Shown piece after piece: positions 41,267 through 50,460 of a DNA stretch of 64,000 nucleotides. Location: contig NZ_FOVD01000005.1 of the NCBI RefSeq assembly GCF_900115055.1, positions 297,813 through 361,812 on the forward strand, read 5' to 3'. The stretch is from Chryseobacterium oleae. Lineage in GTDB: Bacteria; Bacteroidota; Bacteroidia; Flavobacteriales; Weeksellaceae. How positions within the stretch are numbered: position 1 is the stretch's first letter; every line of letters starts with the position of its first letter. The notes beneath the pieces are model-generated. The model was not told the origin of the DNA. It saw only the letters and a list, made by a program, of their open reading frames with translations, and ran no database searches. The position numbers and the translations under genes are program-made.

Positions 41267-42676
41267 ATGAAATTCAAACTATTACTGGCTTTTTCTTTCT
41301 GGATGCTTCTTGTAGCGGTATCATGTAATAAAGACGATATTACTTTTGATACCCCTTCACAGCAGTTACGTTTTTCAAAGGATACGGTATTTTGTGACAC
41401 CGTTTATCATCAGGTACGTTCCGAAACGTATTTGGTAAAGGTATATAATAATGAAGACAAAGACGTTCTTATCCCAAGGATCAATCTGGAAAAAGGAAGT
41501 GCATCATTATATAGGATCAATGTAGACGGAAAACCAGGCTATGATTTTAAAGATGTTCCTTTGAGAAAGAAAGACAGTATGTATATTTTCGTTGAAATTG
41601 CACCACAAGCCACCGGACCTGAAGCTATCGCTGAAGACAAAATCCTATTCAGCAGCGGCGCAGGACAGCAGCATGTTACTTTATTCTCAGTGGTACAGGA
41701 TGCGGAATTCTTCATCCAGACCCCTACCAATCCTAACCAGATTGCTACCCATACAGTCTGGAGTAAAAATAAAGCTAAGATTATTTATGGTGACCTTACC
41801 ATCAATCCTAATATAACACTGGATATCCAGCCCGGAACTAAAGTATATTTCCACACCAACAGCGGGATGAAAGTTTCCACAGGTGCAACCTTAAATATTA
41901 ACGGAGCATTGAATGATGAAGTTATTCTACGTGGAGACCGAAATGACCTGGATCACGATACCCTTCCTAAAAACTGGAACTCCATCCGTATGGAAGCCAA
42001 TTCTAATCTTAATATGAATTTCGCGAGACTTTTCGGAGGAACCAGAGGATTGGACATGAAACAGAATACCGCCAATATCAGCAACTCATTCATCCATACT
42101 TTCTTTGAATACGGTATTTATGCAGTGGGCTCAACGGTTACTGCTAAAAACTTAGTCATGAATAATTGTGGTGAGTCATGCATCGGGATCTTCAGAGGAG
42201 GAAATCACAGCTATACACACGCTACTATCGCTAATTATTCCAAAACAATGGGACCATTGAACAGAAACGGAATTACAGCAGCCAATGAATGGAAAAATGC
42301 CGCAGGAACTACAGAACAGGGAGCTCTTCAGCGTCTTGACATTAAGAACAGTATTGTGTACTCAGATAGAGATAATTCCGTGAACTTTGAACAGACTCCG
42401 GGTCAGCAGTTTGAATTCCTGATCCAGAACTCATTGCTTAAATATTCAGGAACATCAGAAGCAGGATTTAATTTTGACACCAGTCCTAATGTCATCCAAA
42501 GCATCAAGAACCAGGAACCGGAATTCCTTAACTATTTTGCAGCGAAGATGAATTTAAGAGTAAAAACAACATCTCCGGCAAGAGGAAAAGGAAACCTAAC
42601 AGTAGCGGGAACCGTACCTCTTGACATTGTAAATGTATCCAGAACAACTAACCCTACGCTTGGCGCTTATCAATAA
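41267..42676 (+). CDS. Lipoprotein with parallel beta-helix-like domain
   Basis: 469 residues. Lipobox LLVAVSC (Cys about 20), so a lipid-anchored envelope protein. Residues 25-150 look like an Ig-like beta-sandwich (YHQVRSETYLVKVYNNEDKDV up to VEIAPQ). From about 160, repeated short strands (TINPNITLDIQPGTKVYFH, LNINGALNDEVILRGDR, FARLFGGTRGLDMKQNTANI, NLVMNNCGESCIGIF) fit a right-handed beta-helix. The end has ARGKGN and LGAYQ, as in choice-of-anchor type envelope proteins. Substrate or partner unknown. It overlaps the MazG-like gene by one base (TAATG). Confidence 0.78.
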   Translation: MKFKLLLAFSFWMLLVAVSCNKDDITFDTPSQQLRFSKDTVFCDTVYHQVRSETYLVKVYNNEDKDVLIPRINLEKGSASLYRINVDGKPGYDFKDVPLRKKDSMYIFVEIAPQATGPEAIAEDKILFSSGAGQQHVTLFSVVQDAEFFIQTPTNPNQIATHTVWSKNKAKIIYGDLTINPNITLDIQPGTKVYFHTNSGMKVSTGATLNINGALNDEVILRGDRNDLDHDTLPKNWNSIRMEANSNLNMNFARLFGGTRGLDMKQNTANISNSFIHTFFEYGIYAVGSTVTAKNLVMNNCGESCIGIFRGGNHSYTHATIANYSKTMGPLNRNGITAANEWKNAAGTTEQGALQRLDIKNSIVYSDRDNSVNFEQTPGQQFEFLIQNSLLKYSGTSEAGFNFDTSPNVIQSIKNQEPEFLNYFAAKMNLRVKTTSPARGKGNLTVAGTVPLDIVNVSRTTNPTLGAYQ

Positions 42677-43002
42677 TGGAAATAACACAACTGCAGCAGC
42701 AGGTAGACGAATGGATCAAAACCATTGGTGTCCGCTATTTCAATGAACTGACCAATATGGCGATGCTCACTGAAGAGGTAGGCGAAGTAGCCAGAATCAT
42801 AGCCAGACGATATGGCGAACAGAGTGAAAAAGAAAGCGATAAAAGCAAAGACCTCGGCGAAGAACTGGCAGATGTACTGTTTGTAACATTATGTTTAGCC
42901 AACCAGACCGGAGTGAATCTTCAGGAAGCTTTCGATAAAAAAATGAAGATCAAAACTGACCGCGATAAAGAGCGTCATCAGAATAATGAGAAGTTAAAAT
43001 AG
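42676..43002 (+). CDS. MazG-like nucleotide pyrophosphohydrolase
   Basis: 108 residues. The all-alpha NTP pyrophosphatase motif is present: EEVGEVARIIARRYG (ExxE) and, 30 residues later, LGEELADVLFVTLCLANQ (ExxD). The family hydrolyses NTPs or dNTPs to the monophosphate and PPi and is linked to nucleotide-pool cleaning. The start overlaps the stop of the lipoprotein gene by one base, so translation is coupled. aroA follows after a 92-bp gap with a heptad hairpin. Confidence 0.88.
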   Translation: MEITQLQQQVDEWIKTIGVRYFNELTNMAMLTEEVGEVARIIARRYGEQSEKESDKSKDLGEELADVLFVTLCLANQTGVNLQEAFDKKMKIKTDRDKERHQNNEKLK

Positions 43003-43006
43003 AAAT

Positions 43007-43083
43007 AGATTTCAGATATCAGACACCAGATATCAGACTTTAAACAATCTGATATCTGATGTCTGTCATCTGATGTCTCTAAT
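43007..43083. repeat. Heptad arrays forming a long hairpin before aroA
   Basis: 43007-43041 reads AGATTTC, AGATATC, AGACACC, AGATATC, AGACTTT. 43049-43083 reads CTGATAT, CTGATGT, CTGTCAT, CTGATGT, CTCTAAT, the reverse complement of the first set. The arms face each other across 7 nt and fill nearly the whole gap between the MazG-like gene and aroA. Confidence 0.85.
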
Positions 43084-43094
43084 TTGAAGAAACA

Positions 43095-44318
43095 ATGAAG
43101 TTAGAAAAATCAAAATTATCAGCAGATAAAACAGTTCAGATCAGCGGTTCGAAAAGTATTTCGAATCGTTTGTTGATTTTGGAAAGTTTATTTAAAAACA
43201 TACAGATCGGGAATTTATCCAATTCTCAGGATACGCAGCTACTGAAAAAAGCCTTGTCTGAGAATACGGAAACCGTGGATATCCATCATGCAGGAACCGC
43301 CATGCGTTTTCTTGCATCCTATTATTCGATCTTTGAAGGAAAAACAACCATTCTTACCGGATCCAAAAGGATGAAGGAAAGACCGATTAAAAACCTGGTA
43401 AGTGCCCTGAAAGACTTAGGCGCAGAAATCGAGTATTTGGAAAATGAAGGTTATCCGCCTTTAAAAATCACAGGAAAAAAAATCACTCAAAAGCAGGTGA
43501 ATGTTCCGGCTAATATTTCCAGCCAGTTCATCACTTCTCTCCTTCTGATTGCCGGGAAACTGGAAAACGGACTGGAAATTAATCTGGTTGGAGAAGTCAC
43601 TTCAAGATCATATATCGAAATGACGCTGGACATTCTGACCAAATTCGGAATTAAAAACAGCTTTGAAGGAAATACCATTAAAGTAGAGCCTTTTAACGAG
43701 AACAGTGAATCATCAACCGTGAATTATGAAGTGGAAAGTGACTGGAGCTCGGCTTCGTACTTCTACTCGATCTGTGCACTGGGAGGAGAAACCATCCATC
43801 TGAAAAGTTTTTACAAAGAATCTACCCAGGGAGATTCTGCCATTGCTAAGATCTACGAAGACTTTTTCGGGATTAAAACGATATTTACAGAAGACGAACA
43901 TCAACTGACGCTGATACCGGAGCCGGACTTCTCATTCCCGGAAAAAATTGTTCTGGATATGAACAACTGCCCGGATATCGCCCAGACACTTTGCGTAACG
44001 GCAGCAGCCTTAAAAATCCCATTCGAAATTTCCGGACTGGGAACTTTGAGGGTGAAAGAGACCGACAGACTTCAGGCTTTATATAATGAACTGAAAAAAC
44101 TGGGAACCGAAACAGAGATCACAGATCTTACCATCAAATCTTTAAGTTTTGGAGAACCGGAAGAAAATATTTCCATCAAAACGTACCAGGATCATAGAAT
44201 GGCAATGAGTTTTGCTCCTTTCTGCCTGATCAGAGAACTCAATATTGAAGAGGAAGATGTGGTAGAGAAGTCTTACCCTATGTTCTGGAAGGATCTGGAT
44301 GATGTGCTGCTTCGTTGA
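43095..44318 (+). CDS. aroA: 3-phosphoshikimate 1-carboxyvinyltransferase (EPSP synthase)
   Basis: 407 residues. AroA transfers enolpyruvyl from PEP to shikimate-3-phosphate in aromatic amino acid synthesis. Motifs: VQISGSKSISNRLLIL (Lys/Ser/Arg of the substrate site), HAGTAMRFLASYYS, GSKRMKERPIKNLVSAL, SSQFITSLLLIAG, YEVESDWSSASYFYS, LDMNNCPDIAQTL, LRVKETDRLQAL and YQDHRMAMSFAP. The common LxPGDKSISxR/ NAGTAxRP motifs are altered as usual in flavobacteria. The stop codon overlaps the first octad of the next repeat. Confidence 0.96.
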   Translation: MKLEKSKLSADKTVQISGSKSISNRLLILESLFKNIQIGNLSNSQDTQLLKKALSENTETVDIHHAGTAMRFLASYYSIFEGKTTILTGSKRMKERPIKNLVSALKDLGAEIEYLENEGYPPLKITGKKITQKQVNVPANISSQFITSLLLIAGKLENGLEINLVGEVTSRSYIEMTLDILTKFGIKNSFEGNTIKVEPFNENSESSTVNYEVESDWSSASYFYSICALGGETIHLKSFYKESTQGDSAIAKIYEDFFGIKTIFTEDEHQLTLIPEPDFSFPEKIVLDMNNCPDIAQTLCVTAAALKIPFEISGLGTLRVKETDRLQALYNELKKLGTETEITDLTIKSLSFGEPEENISIKTYQDHRMAMSFAPFCLIRELNIEEEDVVEKSYPMFWKDLDDVLLR

Positions 44319-44364
44319 TTTGACGATGCGGCGATTTGATGATGTGATAATGTGGTAATTTGAA
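44317..44364 (+). repeat. Octad array starting in the aroA stop codon
   Basis: Six 8-bp units: GATTTGAC, GATGCGGC, GATTTGAT, GATGTGAT, AATGTGGT, AATTTGAA. Unit length is 8 rather than 7. The array takes up almost the entire gap to the gene at 44379. Confidence 0.7.
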
Positions 44365-44378
44365 AATATACAGATTTT

Positions 44379-44864
44379 ATGAGAAATTTTTTCCTGCTTT
44401 TTGCAGTCATGATTCCGATGGTGTTTTCTGCACAATATCTTTTGCCTAATGAGGAAGCTGTTTTCTCATTTGACACCAAAAACGGAAAAAAAATGGCTTT
44501 GGTGAAAGATAAAAAGAACGGTTATATTCAGTATAGATTCGGGAGTAAAGATCGTGTAGAGATGGAATTTCCAGCTACAAGGACCAAAGAAAGCTGGAAG
44601 CAGTTCACCTACAGTTCTTACCACAGAGGTGGAGGAAAACAAAATGCAGGCATGGACCTCAACTATCTGACCTTTATCAATAATAACTATAAATATCAAC
44701 TGTTCAGAACGTATTCCGCGGAAGATGAATCATTTTCCACAGGAATTACCGTTACAGACAGCAAGGGAAAAGAAACTGATGTTACAGGAGTCTATAAAAC
44801 CATCAAAGGATGCTTGTGTAATCTGGAAGACACAGAGGTAAAGAAAGAAGATTTTGGTTCATAA
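44379..44864 (+). CDS. Small secreted protein of unknown function
   Basis: 161 residues. Signal peptide ends near MVFSAQ (about 18). The mature part is beta-rich with several charged strands (EEAVFSFDTKNGKKMALVKD, YIQYRFGSKDRVEMEFP) and a late GCLCNLED with two Cys. No family recognised. The next gene is 15 bp downstream and is also secreted, so the two form a small operon. Confidence 0.7.
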   Translation: MRNFFLLFAVMIPMVFSAQYLLPNEEAVFSFDTKNGKKMALVKDKKNGYIQYRFGSKDRVEMEFPATRTKESWKQFTYSSYHRGGGKQNAGMDLNYLTFINNNYKYQLFRTYSAEDESFSTGITVTDSKGKETDVTGVYKTIKGCLCNLEDTEVKKEDFGS

Positions 44865-44879
44865 TTTAATCCTTTTAAA

Positions 44880-45554
44880 ATGAAACAGCTTTTCTCTCTC
44901 GCCACTTTTTTGTTAGTCGTAGGATTTCATGCCCAGAATCTGAAAGACTTTTCAGTTCCGAACGGTTATCAAAAAATTGCAGAAGCGAAAGGAGACCTGG
45001 ATAAAGACGGAAAAGATGAAACCGTCATTATTTTCAATACAGATAAAAAAACTAATCTGGATGACCGCGATGATTTCCTGAGATCATTTTTCATCTTAAA
45101 AGATATAGACGGCCAGCTGAAAATATGGAAAGAAAACAACTCAGTTCTTTTTTCCAGTGGAATGGGATTTTATCCGGAGAGCAATGCTGCTCCTGAAATA
45201 TCCATTAAGAATAACAGTCTTTCTATTACCCAAATATTCAATACGAATTCGAGACATACCCAGACGTATAAACATACCTTCAGATTTCAGAACGGTGATT
45301 TTTACCTCATCGGTTCATCCGACAGATTTGAAGACACCTGTGATTTTAATAATCTGAACGAAATCAATTTCTCAACAGGAAAAGTGATTATTGATGAAGA
45401 ACACGGTTCCTGCGATGAGGATGAAAGAATTATCCCCAAAGATATTCACAAAGAACTGATCCATCCTTTTAAGACTCTGATCAAAATGAACAATTTCACG
45501 ATTGGGGAAAACAAATTTAAAATCCCAGGTTTAAAAAGAGAAATTTACTATTGA
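44880..45554 (+). CDS. Secreted protein with calcium-loop-like repeat
   Basis: 224 residues. Signal peptide to about residue 18 (VGFHAQ). AKGDLDKDGKDETVIIF near residue 35 is a D-x-D-x-D-G loop of the FG-GAP/EF-hand-like type that binds calcium in many exported proteins. The rest is a beta-rich domain with ISITQIFNTNSRHTQTYKHTF-like strands (from LSITQIF on) and an acidic DEEHGSCDEDERI. It is the last gene before a strong terminator. Function unknown. Confidence 0.72.
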   Translation: MKQLFSLATFLLVVGFHAQNLKDFSVPNGYQKIAEAKGDLDKDGKDETVIIFNTDKKTNLDDRDDFLRSFFILKDIDGQLKIWKENNSVLFSSGMGFYPESNAAPEISIKNNSLSITQIFNTNSRHTQTYKHTFRFQNGDFYLIGSSDRFEDTCDFNNLNEINFSTGKVIIDEEHGSCDEDERIIPKDIHKELIHPFKTLIKMNNFTIGENKFKIPGLKREIYY

Positions 45555-45567
45555 TTATCAATAACAT

Positions 45568-45604
45568 AAATGAGCAGGACAAAAATCCTGCTCATTTCTT
45601 TTTT
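45568..45604 (+). terminator. Terminator of the secreted-protein pair
   Basis: A perfect 12-bp stem (45568-45579 with 45586-45597), CAAAAA loop, then T-rich sequence. Confidence 0.9.
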
Positions 45605-45656
45605 ACGTTATCCACCTACTTATCCACAGAGTTATCCACAATTTGTGAATATCTTT

Positions 45657-47489
45657 TTACTTACGGATTCCGTAGGCTTCCAGTATTTTATGAAAGATCT
45701 CTGTATTTTCAAACAGCCCAGTGAATTCCTGAGAATGCGGACCGTAAGCAAATACACTGGATGGAATTGACGTATGATCATTCGTACTGAAATTCCCGAA
45801 AACCCAGCCTTCTTTAAGACTTCCGTCCAAAAGCGTCAGACCTCCGGTTTCATGGTCTCCTACGACGATAACCAATGTTTCTTTATTCTCATCCGCAAAT
45901 TTCATGGCTTTTCCTACCACATGATCAAAATCCAGTAATTCAGTCACCAGCTGTTCCAGATTGTTGCTGTGCCCACCGCCATCTGTCTGGGAAGCTTCTA
46001 TCATCATAAAGAAGCCTTTTTTGTTTTCCTTTAAATTATTTAACGTAAGATCAAAAGCATCAGCGAGCCAGTTTCCTCTTCCATTACTTATTCTTTGTGA
46101 AGCCAAAGGATCAATGATCAATGTTCGGTTATTTATTGTTTTGACTGATTTCAGATCCTGGTAGAAATCAATCTTGGCATCTTTGATCTTTTGCACATTC
46201 TCCCGACTCAAACCGTTTGTAGGTCCTCCGATTAAAATTTTCGTTTTAGAGCTGACAAAATCTTTCAGAATTGGCTCCGAGCTGTTCCTGTTGTCTGAAT
46301 GGGCATAGAAATCAGCAGGGGTCGCATCCGTAACATCTCCTGTGGAAATCAATCCCGAAACCATTCCTTTAGCAGCAATAATATCCGGAATCTGAGCCAG
46401 AGCTTTTCCATGATCATCTACCCCTACAAATGTATTTTTGGTTTTAACGCCCGTAGCAAATGCGGTTGATCCCGGCGCAGAATCTGTAATGTAGGCATTC
46501 GAAGAATTGGTTTTGGATAATCCGGTGGATTTCATATTAAAAACATTCAGCTTTCCTTTATTAGCTGTAAATGCAGCATAGTATTGAGGAAGAGAAGTTC
46601 CGTCCGGAATCAGAAGAATAATGTTTTTAACCTTCTTATCGGTTTTATCTGTTTTGTACGTTGGTTGGTAGACCTCATACTCCTTTGTATTCTTATAAAA
46701 ATTCTTAGGAATGGTATTGATGAACTTTTTCAGATCAGGAATATGGTCTGTATTGATATAATCCACATCAAGATCCATCAGATTCACCCATGCATTCTTA
46801 AAATCAGGGGCTCCGTAGAATCGGACAGGCTTTTGCTGAGCATGGGCTTTTGATACGGACTGTCTGATCTTTTCTGTTTCTTCATCTCTTGGAATCCCTT
46901 TTCCGTTCCATTGAACCAGTTCCTGAAAGTCTGCACTGAACAATCCGACTCTTTTCAACTGATCTGCGGTATAGTTTGTATCAAGATTCCCGTCAAAAGA
47001 GAGATAATTTGGATAGTTTTTAAAATCACCCGGCTGAGGTCTTCCGCCAGTGATCATAATTTTAACTCCCGCACAGCCTGTAATTTCAGGATATTTCTTC
47101 AAAACACTCACCAGGGCATTCAGAGACGTTTTATAATCCTGTTTGATATCGATGAGCAGCTGCAGCTTTTTATTAGCGTCAGAATAAATACTCCCTTTAT
47201 TCAGCTTGATCTGTTTCGATATCGGATCAAGGTACAGACTTTCCAATGTTCGCTCTGGTAACAATTCTTTTTCGGTATGTGCTACCCACAACTTCCCTTT
47301 TACGAGGAAAACATCCGCCTCAACAGACCCAAAATTGGCATAATAAGCCTGCCAAAAGGGAATCTCCTGCTGATAATCATTATGTGAATGGGCATTTTCT
47401 ACGGTATACTTCAGATAATTCTGAGCCTGGTTTTGGGTAAACAGACCAAAAGCCAGTAACGCTGCTATTTTTTTTGATAATGTAATCAT
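45657..47489 (-). CDS. Two-domain phosphatase: GDPD-like N-terminus plus alkaline phosphatase
   Basis: 610 residues from the ATG at 47489; the longer frame begins at a TTG that lies in the promoter element. Signal peptide to about residue 22 (NQAQ). Residues about 30-265 are a glycerophosphodiester-phosphodiesterase-like barrel (NAHSHNDYQQEIPFWQAYY, GSVEADVFLVKGKLWVAH, MITGGRPQPG). Residues about 285-610 are an alkaline phosphatase: NIILLIPDGTSL, nucleophile motif TDSAPGSTAFATG, ISTGDVTDATPADF, MIEASQTDGGGHSN, VVGDHETGGLTL. A single protein could split a phosphodiester and then release phosphate. It is periplasmic or surface-exposed by the signal peptide; no T9SS domain. Confidence 0.9.
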   Translation of the reverse strand: MITLSKKIAALLAFGLFTQNQAQNYLKYTVENAHSHNDYQQEIPFWQAYYANFGSVEADVFLVKGKLWVAHTEKELLPERTLESLYLDPISKQIKLNKGSIYSDANKKLQLLIDIKQDYKTSLNALVSVLKKYPEITGCAGVKIMITGGRPQPGDFKNYPNYLSFDGNLDTNYTADQLKRVGLFSADFQELVQWNGKGIPRDEETEKIRQSVSKAHAQQKPVRFYGAPDFKNAWVNLMDLDVDYINTDHIPDLKKFINTIPKNFYKNTKEYEVYQPTYKTDKTDKKVKNIILLIPDGTSLPQYYAAFTANKGKLNVFNMKSTGLSKTNSSNAYITDSAPGSTAFATGVKTKNTFVGVDDHGKALAQIPDIIAAKGMVSGLISTGDVTDATPADFYAHSDNRNSSEPILKDFVSSKTKILIGGPTNGLSRENVQKIKDAKIDFYQDLKSVKTINNRTLIIDPLASQRISNGRGNWLADAFDLTLNNLKENKKGFFMMIEASQTDGGGHSNNLEQLVTELLDFDHVVGKAMKFADENKETLVIVVGDHETGGLTLLDGSLKEGWVFGNFSTNDHTSIPSSVFAYGPHSQEFTGLFENTEIFHKILEAYGIRK

Positions 47490-47498
47490 ATGTTCGGG

Positions 47499-47506
47499 CA
47501 AAATTA
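47499..47506 (-). promoter_or_regulatory. -7 element for the GDPD-phosphatase gene
   Basis: The minus strand reads TAATTTTG. It ends 9 nt before the ATG at 47489, so the leader would be only a few bases. Confidence 0.6.
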
Positions 47507-47850
47507 GGAAAGCTCCTCAGCCCGCTTCATTAAGGTTTTCTTATCTTTTTATTAAAAAACAGTATCGTAATCTGCATTTAATAAATGTAAAATATAATCA
47601 TCTGATTTTAAGACCGATCATCATAAAACTAAAAATTTAGTTTAAATAATTACTCCTTTATCATGCCCATTTTATAATTCATATTCTATAATATTCACAC
47701 GGACTGATTTTAAGCTGTAAATAAATAAGAGAGTTCACTTTTCTTTTTTTACATTTGCTGGAAATACGGTTTACGTTGTGACACCTGATAAAATGGTTTA
47801 CCGGCAGCCGGAACAAAAAGTAAAAAGTCTAAAAAATTATAAACAATTCA
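47507..47850. other. Divergent intergenic region before the SDR gene
   Basis: AT-rich with no gene seen. TACATTTG at 47750-47757 fits the plus-strand -7 element and would give the SDR gene a leader of about 90 nt. No other structure was recognised. Confidence 0.45.
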
Positions 47851-48639
47851 ATGACGATCATCATCACTGGAACCTCATCAGGAATAGGTTTTGTACTGGC
47901 AGAATATTTTGGAAAGAAAGGCCATAAAGTATACGGTTTAAGCCGAAAACATACAGAAAGCCAGTATTTCAGGTCTATCCCGACGGATGTTACCGACAAC
48001 GTTGCCGTTCAGAATGCCATCGCAGAAGTTTTAAAAACGGAATCGAGGATTGATGTTCTGATCAACAATGCCGGAATGGGAATGGTGGGCGCTGTGGAAG
48101 ATTCTACCAAGGAAGATATTTTAAAGCTTTTCAACCTGAATCTTGTAGGTTCTGTCCAGATGATGAGTGCCGTTCTTCCGAAAATGCGTGAAAACAAATT
48201 TGGAAAAATCATCAATATTTCGAGTATCGGAAGTGAAATGGGACTTCCTTTCCGTGGTTTTTATTCTGCCTCAAAATCGGCTTTGGACAAAGTAACGGAA
48301 GCGATGAGATATGAAGTCTATCCATGGAATATCGATGTTTGCTCGCTGCACCTTGGTGACATTAAAACAAATATTGCAGAAAACAGGGTAAGAACGGAAG
48401 TTTCCGCGCCGTATAAAAGTGTATTCGATAAGGTGTATGCCTTGATGAATTCTCATGTGGGCGACGGAACCGAGCCTCTTGAGGTAGCTACTTACGTTGA
48501 AAATCTTTTGAATAAGAATAAATGGAAGGCCCATTATTATTTTGGTAAATTCGGACAGAAGATCGGAGTACCGTTGAAATGGATTCTTCCACAGGGAACC
48601 TATGAAAATCTGATGAAGAAGTATAATAAACTGGACTAA
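47851..48639 (+). CDS. Short-chain dehydrogenase/reductase
   Basis: 262 residues. Classical SDR: cofactor loop TGTSSGIGFVLAEYF, DVLINNAGMGMVGAVE (NNAG), catalytic Ser in NISSIGSEMGLPF and YSASKSALDKVTEAM (Tyr-x-x-x-Lys). The residue after the second strand is Arg (LSRKHT), suggesting NADP preference. A C-terminal extension of about 60 residues is typical of SDRs acting on lipid or sterol-like substrates, but the substrate cannot be called. It is followed by a 160-bp gap. Confidence 0.92.
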   Translation: MTIIITGTSSGIGFVLAEYFGKKGHKVYGLSRKHTESQYFRSIPTDVTDNVAVQNAIAEVLKTESRIDVLINNAGMGMVGAVEDSTKEDILKLFNLNLVGSVQMMSAVLPKMRENKFGKIINISSIGSEMGLPFRGFYSASKSALDKVTEAMRYEVYPWNIDVCSLHLGDIKTNIAENRVRTEVSAPYKSVFDKVYALMNSHVGDGTEPLEVATYVENLLNKNKWKAHYYFGKFGQKIGVPLKWILPQGTYENLMKKYNKLD

Positions 48640-48800
48640 ATTCAGTTATTTAAAAAAAATTATTTAATACTGGTTTGAACCATTAAGTTTTAATAAGTGA
48701 TTAAGAATGATTAAGTGAACTTTGCTTTTTTAAGCTTAATATGAAAGTGAAACTGAATTAATTCTTAAAATATCAATTAATGGTTTAGACAAATTGAGCA

Positions 48801-50405
48801 TTGAAGTTATTTCTAAAAATATTTTTCGTTCTGTTCTGCGTTTTTGTACAAGCGCAGAAGAAGCAGTATTGGCTCATCGACACGGAAACGAAGGTCAGAA
48901 AAAAAGCCAAAGATTCCGTTTCTGCAGCGAAATTTCTGGATTCCCTATCCCAGAGCAATTATTTCTTCACGAAATTAAAGGACGTAAAAATAAAAGGCGA
49001 CAGCACTGAAATTTTCTACGACAAAGGGAAAAACTTCAATGAAACGTATGTGGAACTTTCTGATTCCATTACACAAAAACTAAAAATTCAGAAAGATTTT
49101 TTCACCAAAAATTTAGATTCCACCAAAAAAAGCATCAACAAAAAATACATTGATGACGGATATTCTTTCAGCCGGCTAAAATCTAAATATAAAGGCCAGA
49201 AAAATGGCTATCCCGTGATAGAACTGGATATTAATAAAAATGACAAACGTACGATCGACGGTTTTGTCGTTAAAGGCTACGAAAGGGTTCCGAGAAGGTT
49301 TATGAAAAATCTGGAAAAGGAATTCAAAGGAAAAACGTACGACGAAAAAAATCTTCTGGCAATCAGCAAAAATTTCCAGAGCCATGCTTTTGTTACGCTA
49401 GAACGTCCTCCGCAAACCTTATTCACTAAAGATTCCACGAGCATTTACCTGTTTATGGAGAAGAAAAAAACGAATACTTTCGATGGGGTAATTGGTTTCG
49501 GAAATGATAAAACAGAAAAATTTACCCTGAACGGAACCCTGAACGTGAATTTCAGGAATATGTTCAATGGTTTTGAAACAGTCAATCTATACTGGCAGAG
49601 AAACCCGGATAAGGGACAGACTTTCGATCTTCAGACCGATATTCCGTACCTGCTTAAATCCAATGTCGGAATGAATCTCAAAGTCAATATTTTCAGACAG
49701 GATTCCACTTTCGCCAATGTAAAATTCCTTCCGGCTTTCTATTATCATATCAATAACCGTAATAAAATCGGACTTAGAGGAACTCTGGAAACGTCAAGTA
49801 TCATTGATACGCTGTATGTTCAGGGGAAAGATTACAACAAAAAAGGTCTCGGAATCTGGTTTGAAATGACGGATCCGACAGATATTGATCTTTTCCTTTA
49901 CAAAACCAGGATCAATGCCGGTTACGATTACCTTACAACGACTTATAGTAAAGATAATATTAAGGCGAATCAAAATCAGTTCTATTTCTTTGGGGAACAT
50001 AATTATCATATTTCCGGCAATCATTTCCTCAATATAAAAGCGGAAGGCGCGATGATGGATTCTAAAGTTGAATTCTCTGCGAATGAATTGTACCGATTCG
50101 GGGGCTGGAATTCCATGCGGGGTTTCAATGAGAAATCTCTTGCCGCCGATTTTTATTACTACGCAGGTTTAGAATACCGTTATCTCATTGGTAACCAGGC
50201 ATTTTTTGACTTCTTTGGACAATACGGGCAGCTTAATAATAAATCTTTAAATGTCAAGCCAAAGCTTTACAGTGTCGGGCTCGGTTTTAACTTCTTTATC
50301 CCGATCGGGCTGATGAGTTTCCAGCTTTCTAATGGTAATGAGTTCGGAAATCCTTTTAAATTTAATGATATTAAGATCCACTGGGGTATCCTGAGTAGAT
50401 TCTAG
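48801..50405 (+). CDS. Omp85-family outer-membrane protein (BamA/TamA-like)
   Basis: 534 residues, TTG start directly followed by a signal sequence (KLFLKIFFVLFCVFVQAQ), so this TTG start is accepted. One POTRA-like segment lies about 150-205 (RTIDGFVVKGYERVPRRFM, YDEKNLLAISKNFQS). The C-terminal barrel has the Omp85 signature RFGGWNSMRGF (RGF motif) and ends in HWGILSRF with a terminal Phe, the BAM recognition signal. The size and single POTRA suggest a small translocation or patatin-type relative rather than BamA itself. No partner gene lies next to it. Confidence 0.87.
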   Translation: MKLFLKIFFVLFCVFVQAQKKQYWLIDTETKVRKKAKDSVSAAKFLDSLSQSNYFFTKLKDVKIKGDSTEIFYDKGKNFNETYVELSDSITQKLKIQKDFFTKNLDSTKKSINKKYIDDGYSFSRLKSKYKGQKNGYPVIELDINKNDKRTIDGFVVKGYERVPRRFMKNLEKEFKGKTYDEKNLLAISKNFQSHAFVTLERPPQTLFTKDSTSIYLFMEKKKTNTFDGVIGFGNDKTEKFTLNGTLNVNFRNMFNGFETVNLYWQRNPDKGQTFDLQTDIPYLLKSNVGMNLKVNIFRQDSTFANVKFLPAFYYHINNRNKIGLRGTLETSSIIDTLYVQGKDYNKKGLGIWFEMTDPTDIDLFLYKTRINAGYDYLTTTYSKDNIKANQNQFYFFGEHNYHISGNHFLNIKAEGAMMDSKVEFSANELYRFGGWNSMRGFNEKSLAADFYYYAGLEYRYLIGNQAFFDFFGQYGQLNNKSLNVKPKLYSVGLGFNFFIPIGLMSFQLSNGNEFGNPFKFNDIKIHWGILSRF

Positions 50406-50460
50406 GACCCTATTTTTCATTATTCTTCGAAACAACCTGATATACATATCTGCCCAAATT

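Noticed and set aside
48801..48803. Rejecting the TTG start of the Omp85 gene like the other TTG starts
   Set aside because: No TAnnTTTG lies over it, and the residues directly following form a proper signal peptide, so it is kept as the start.
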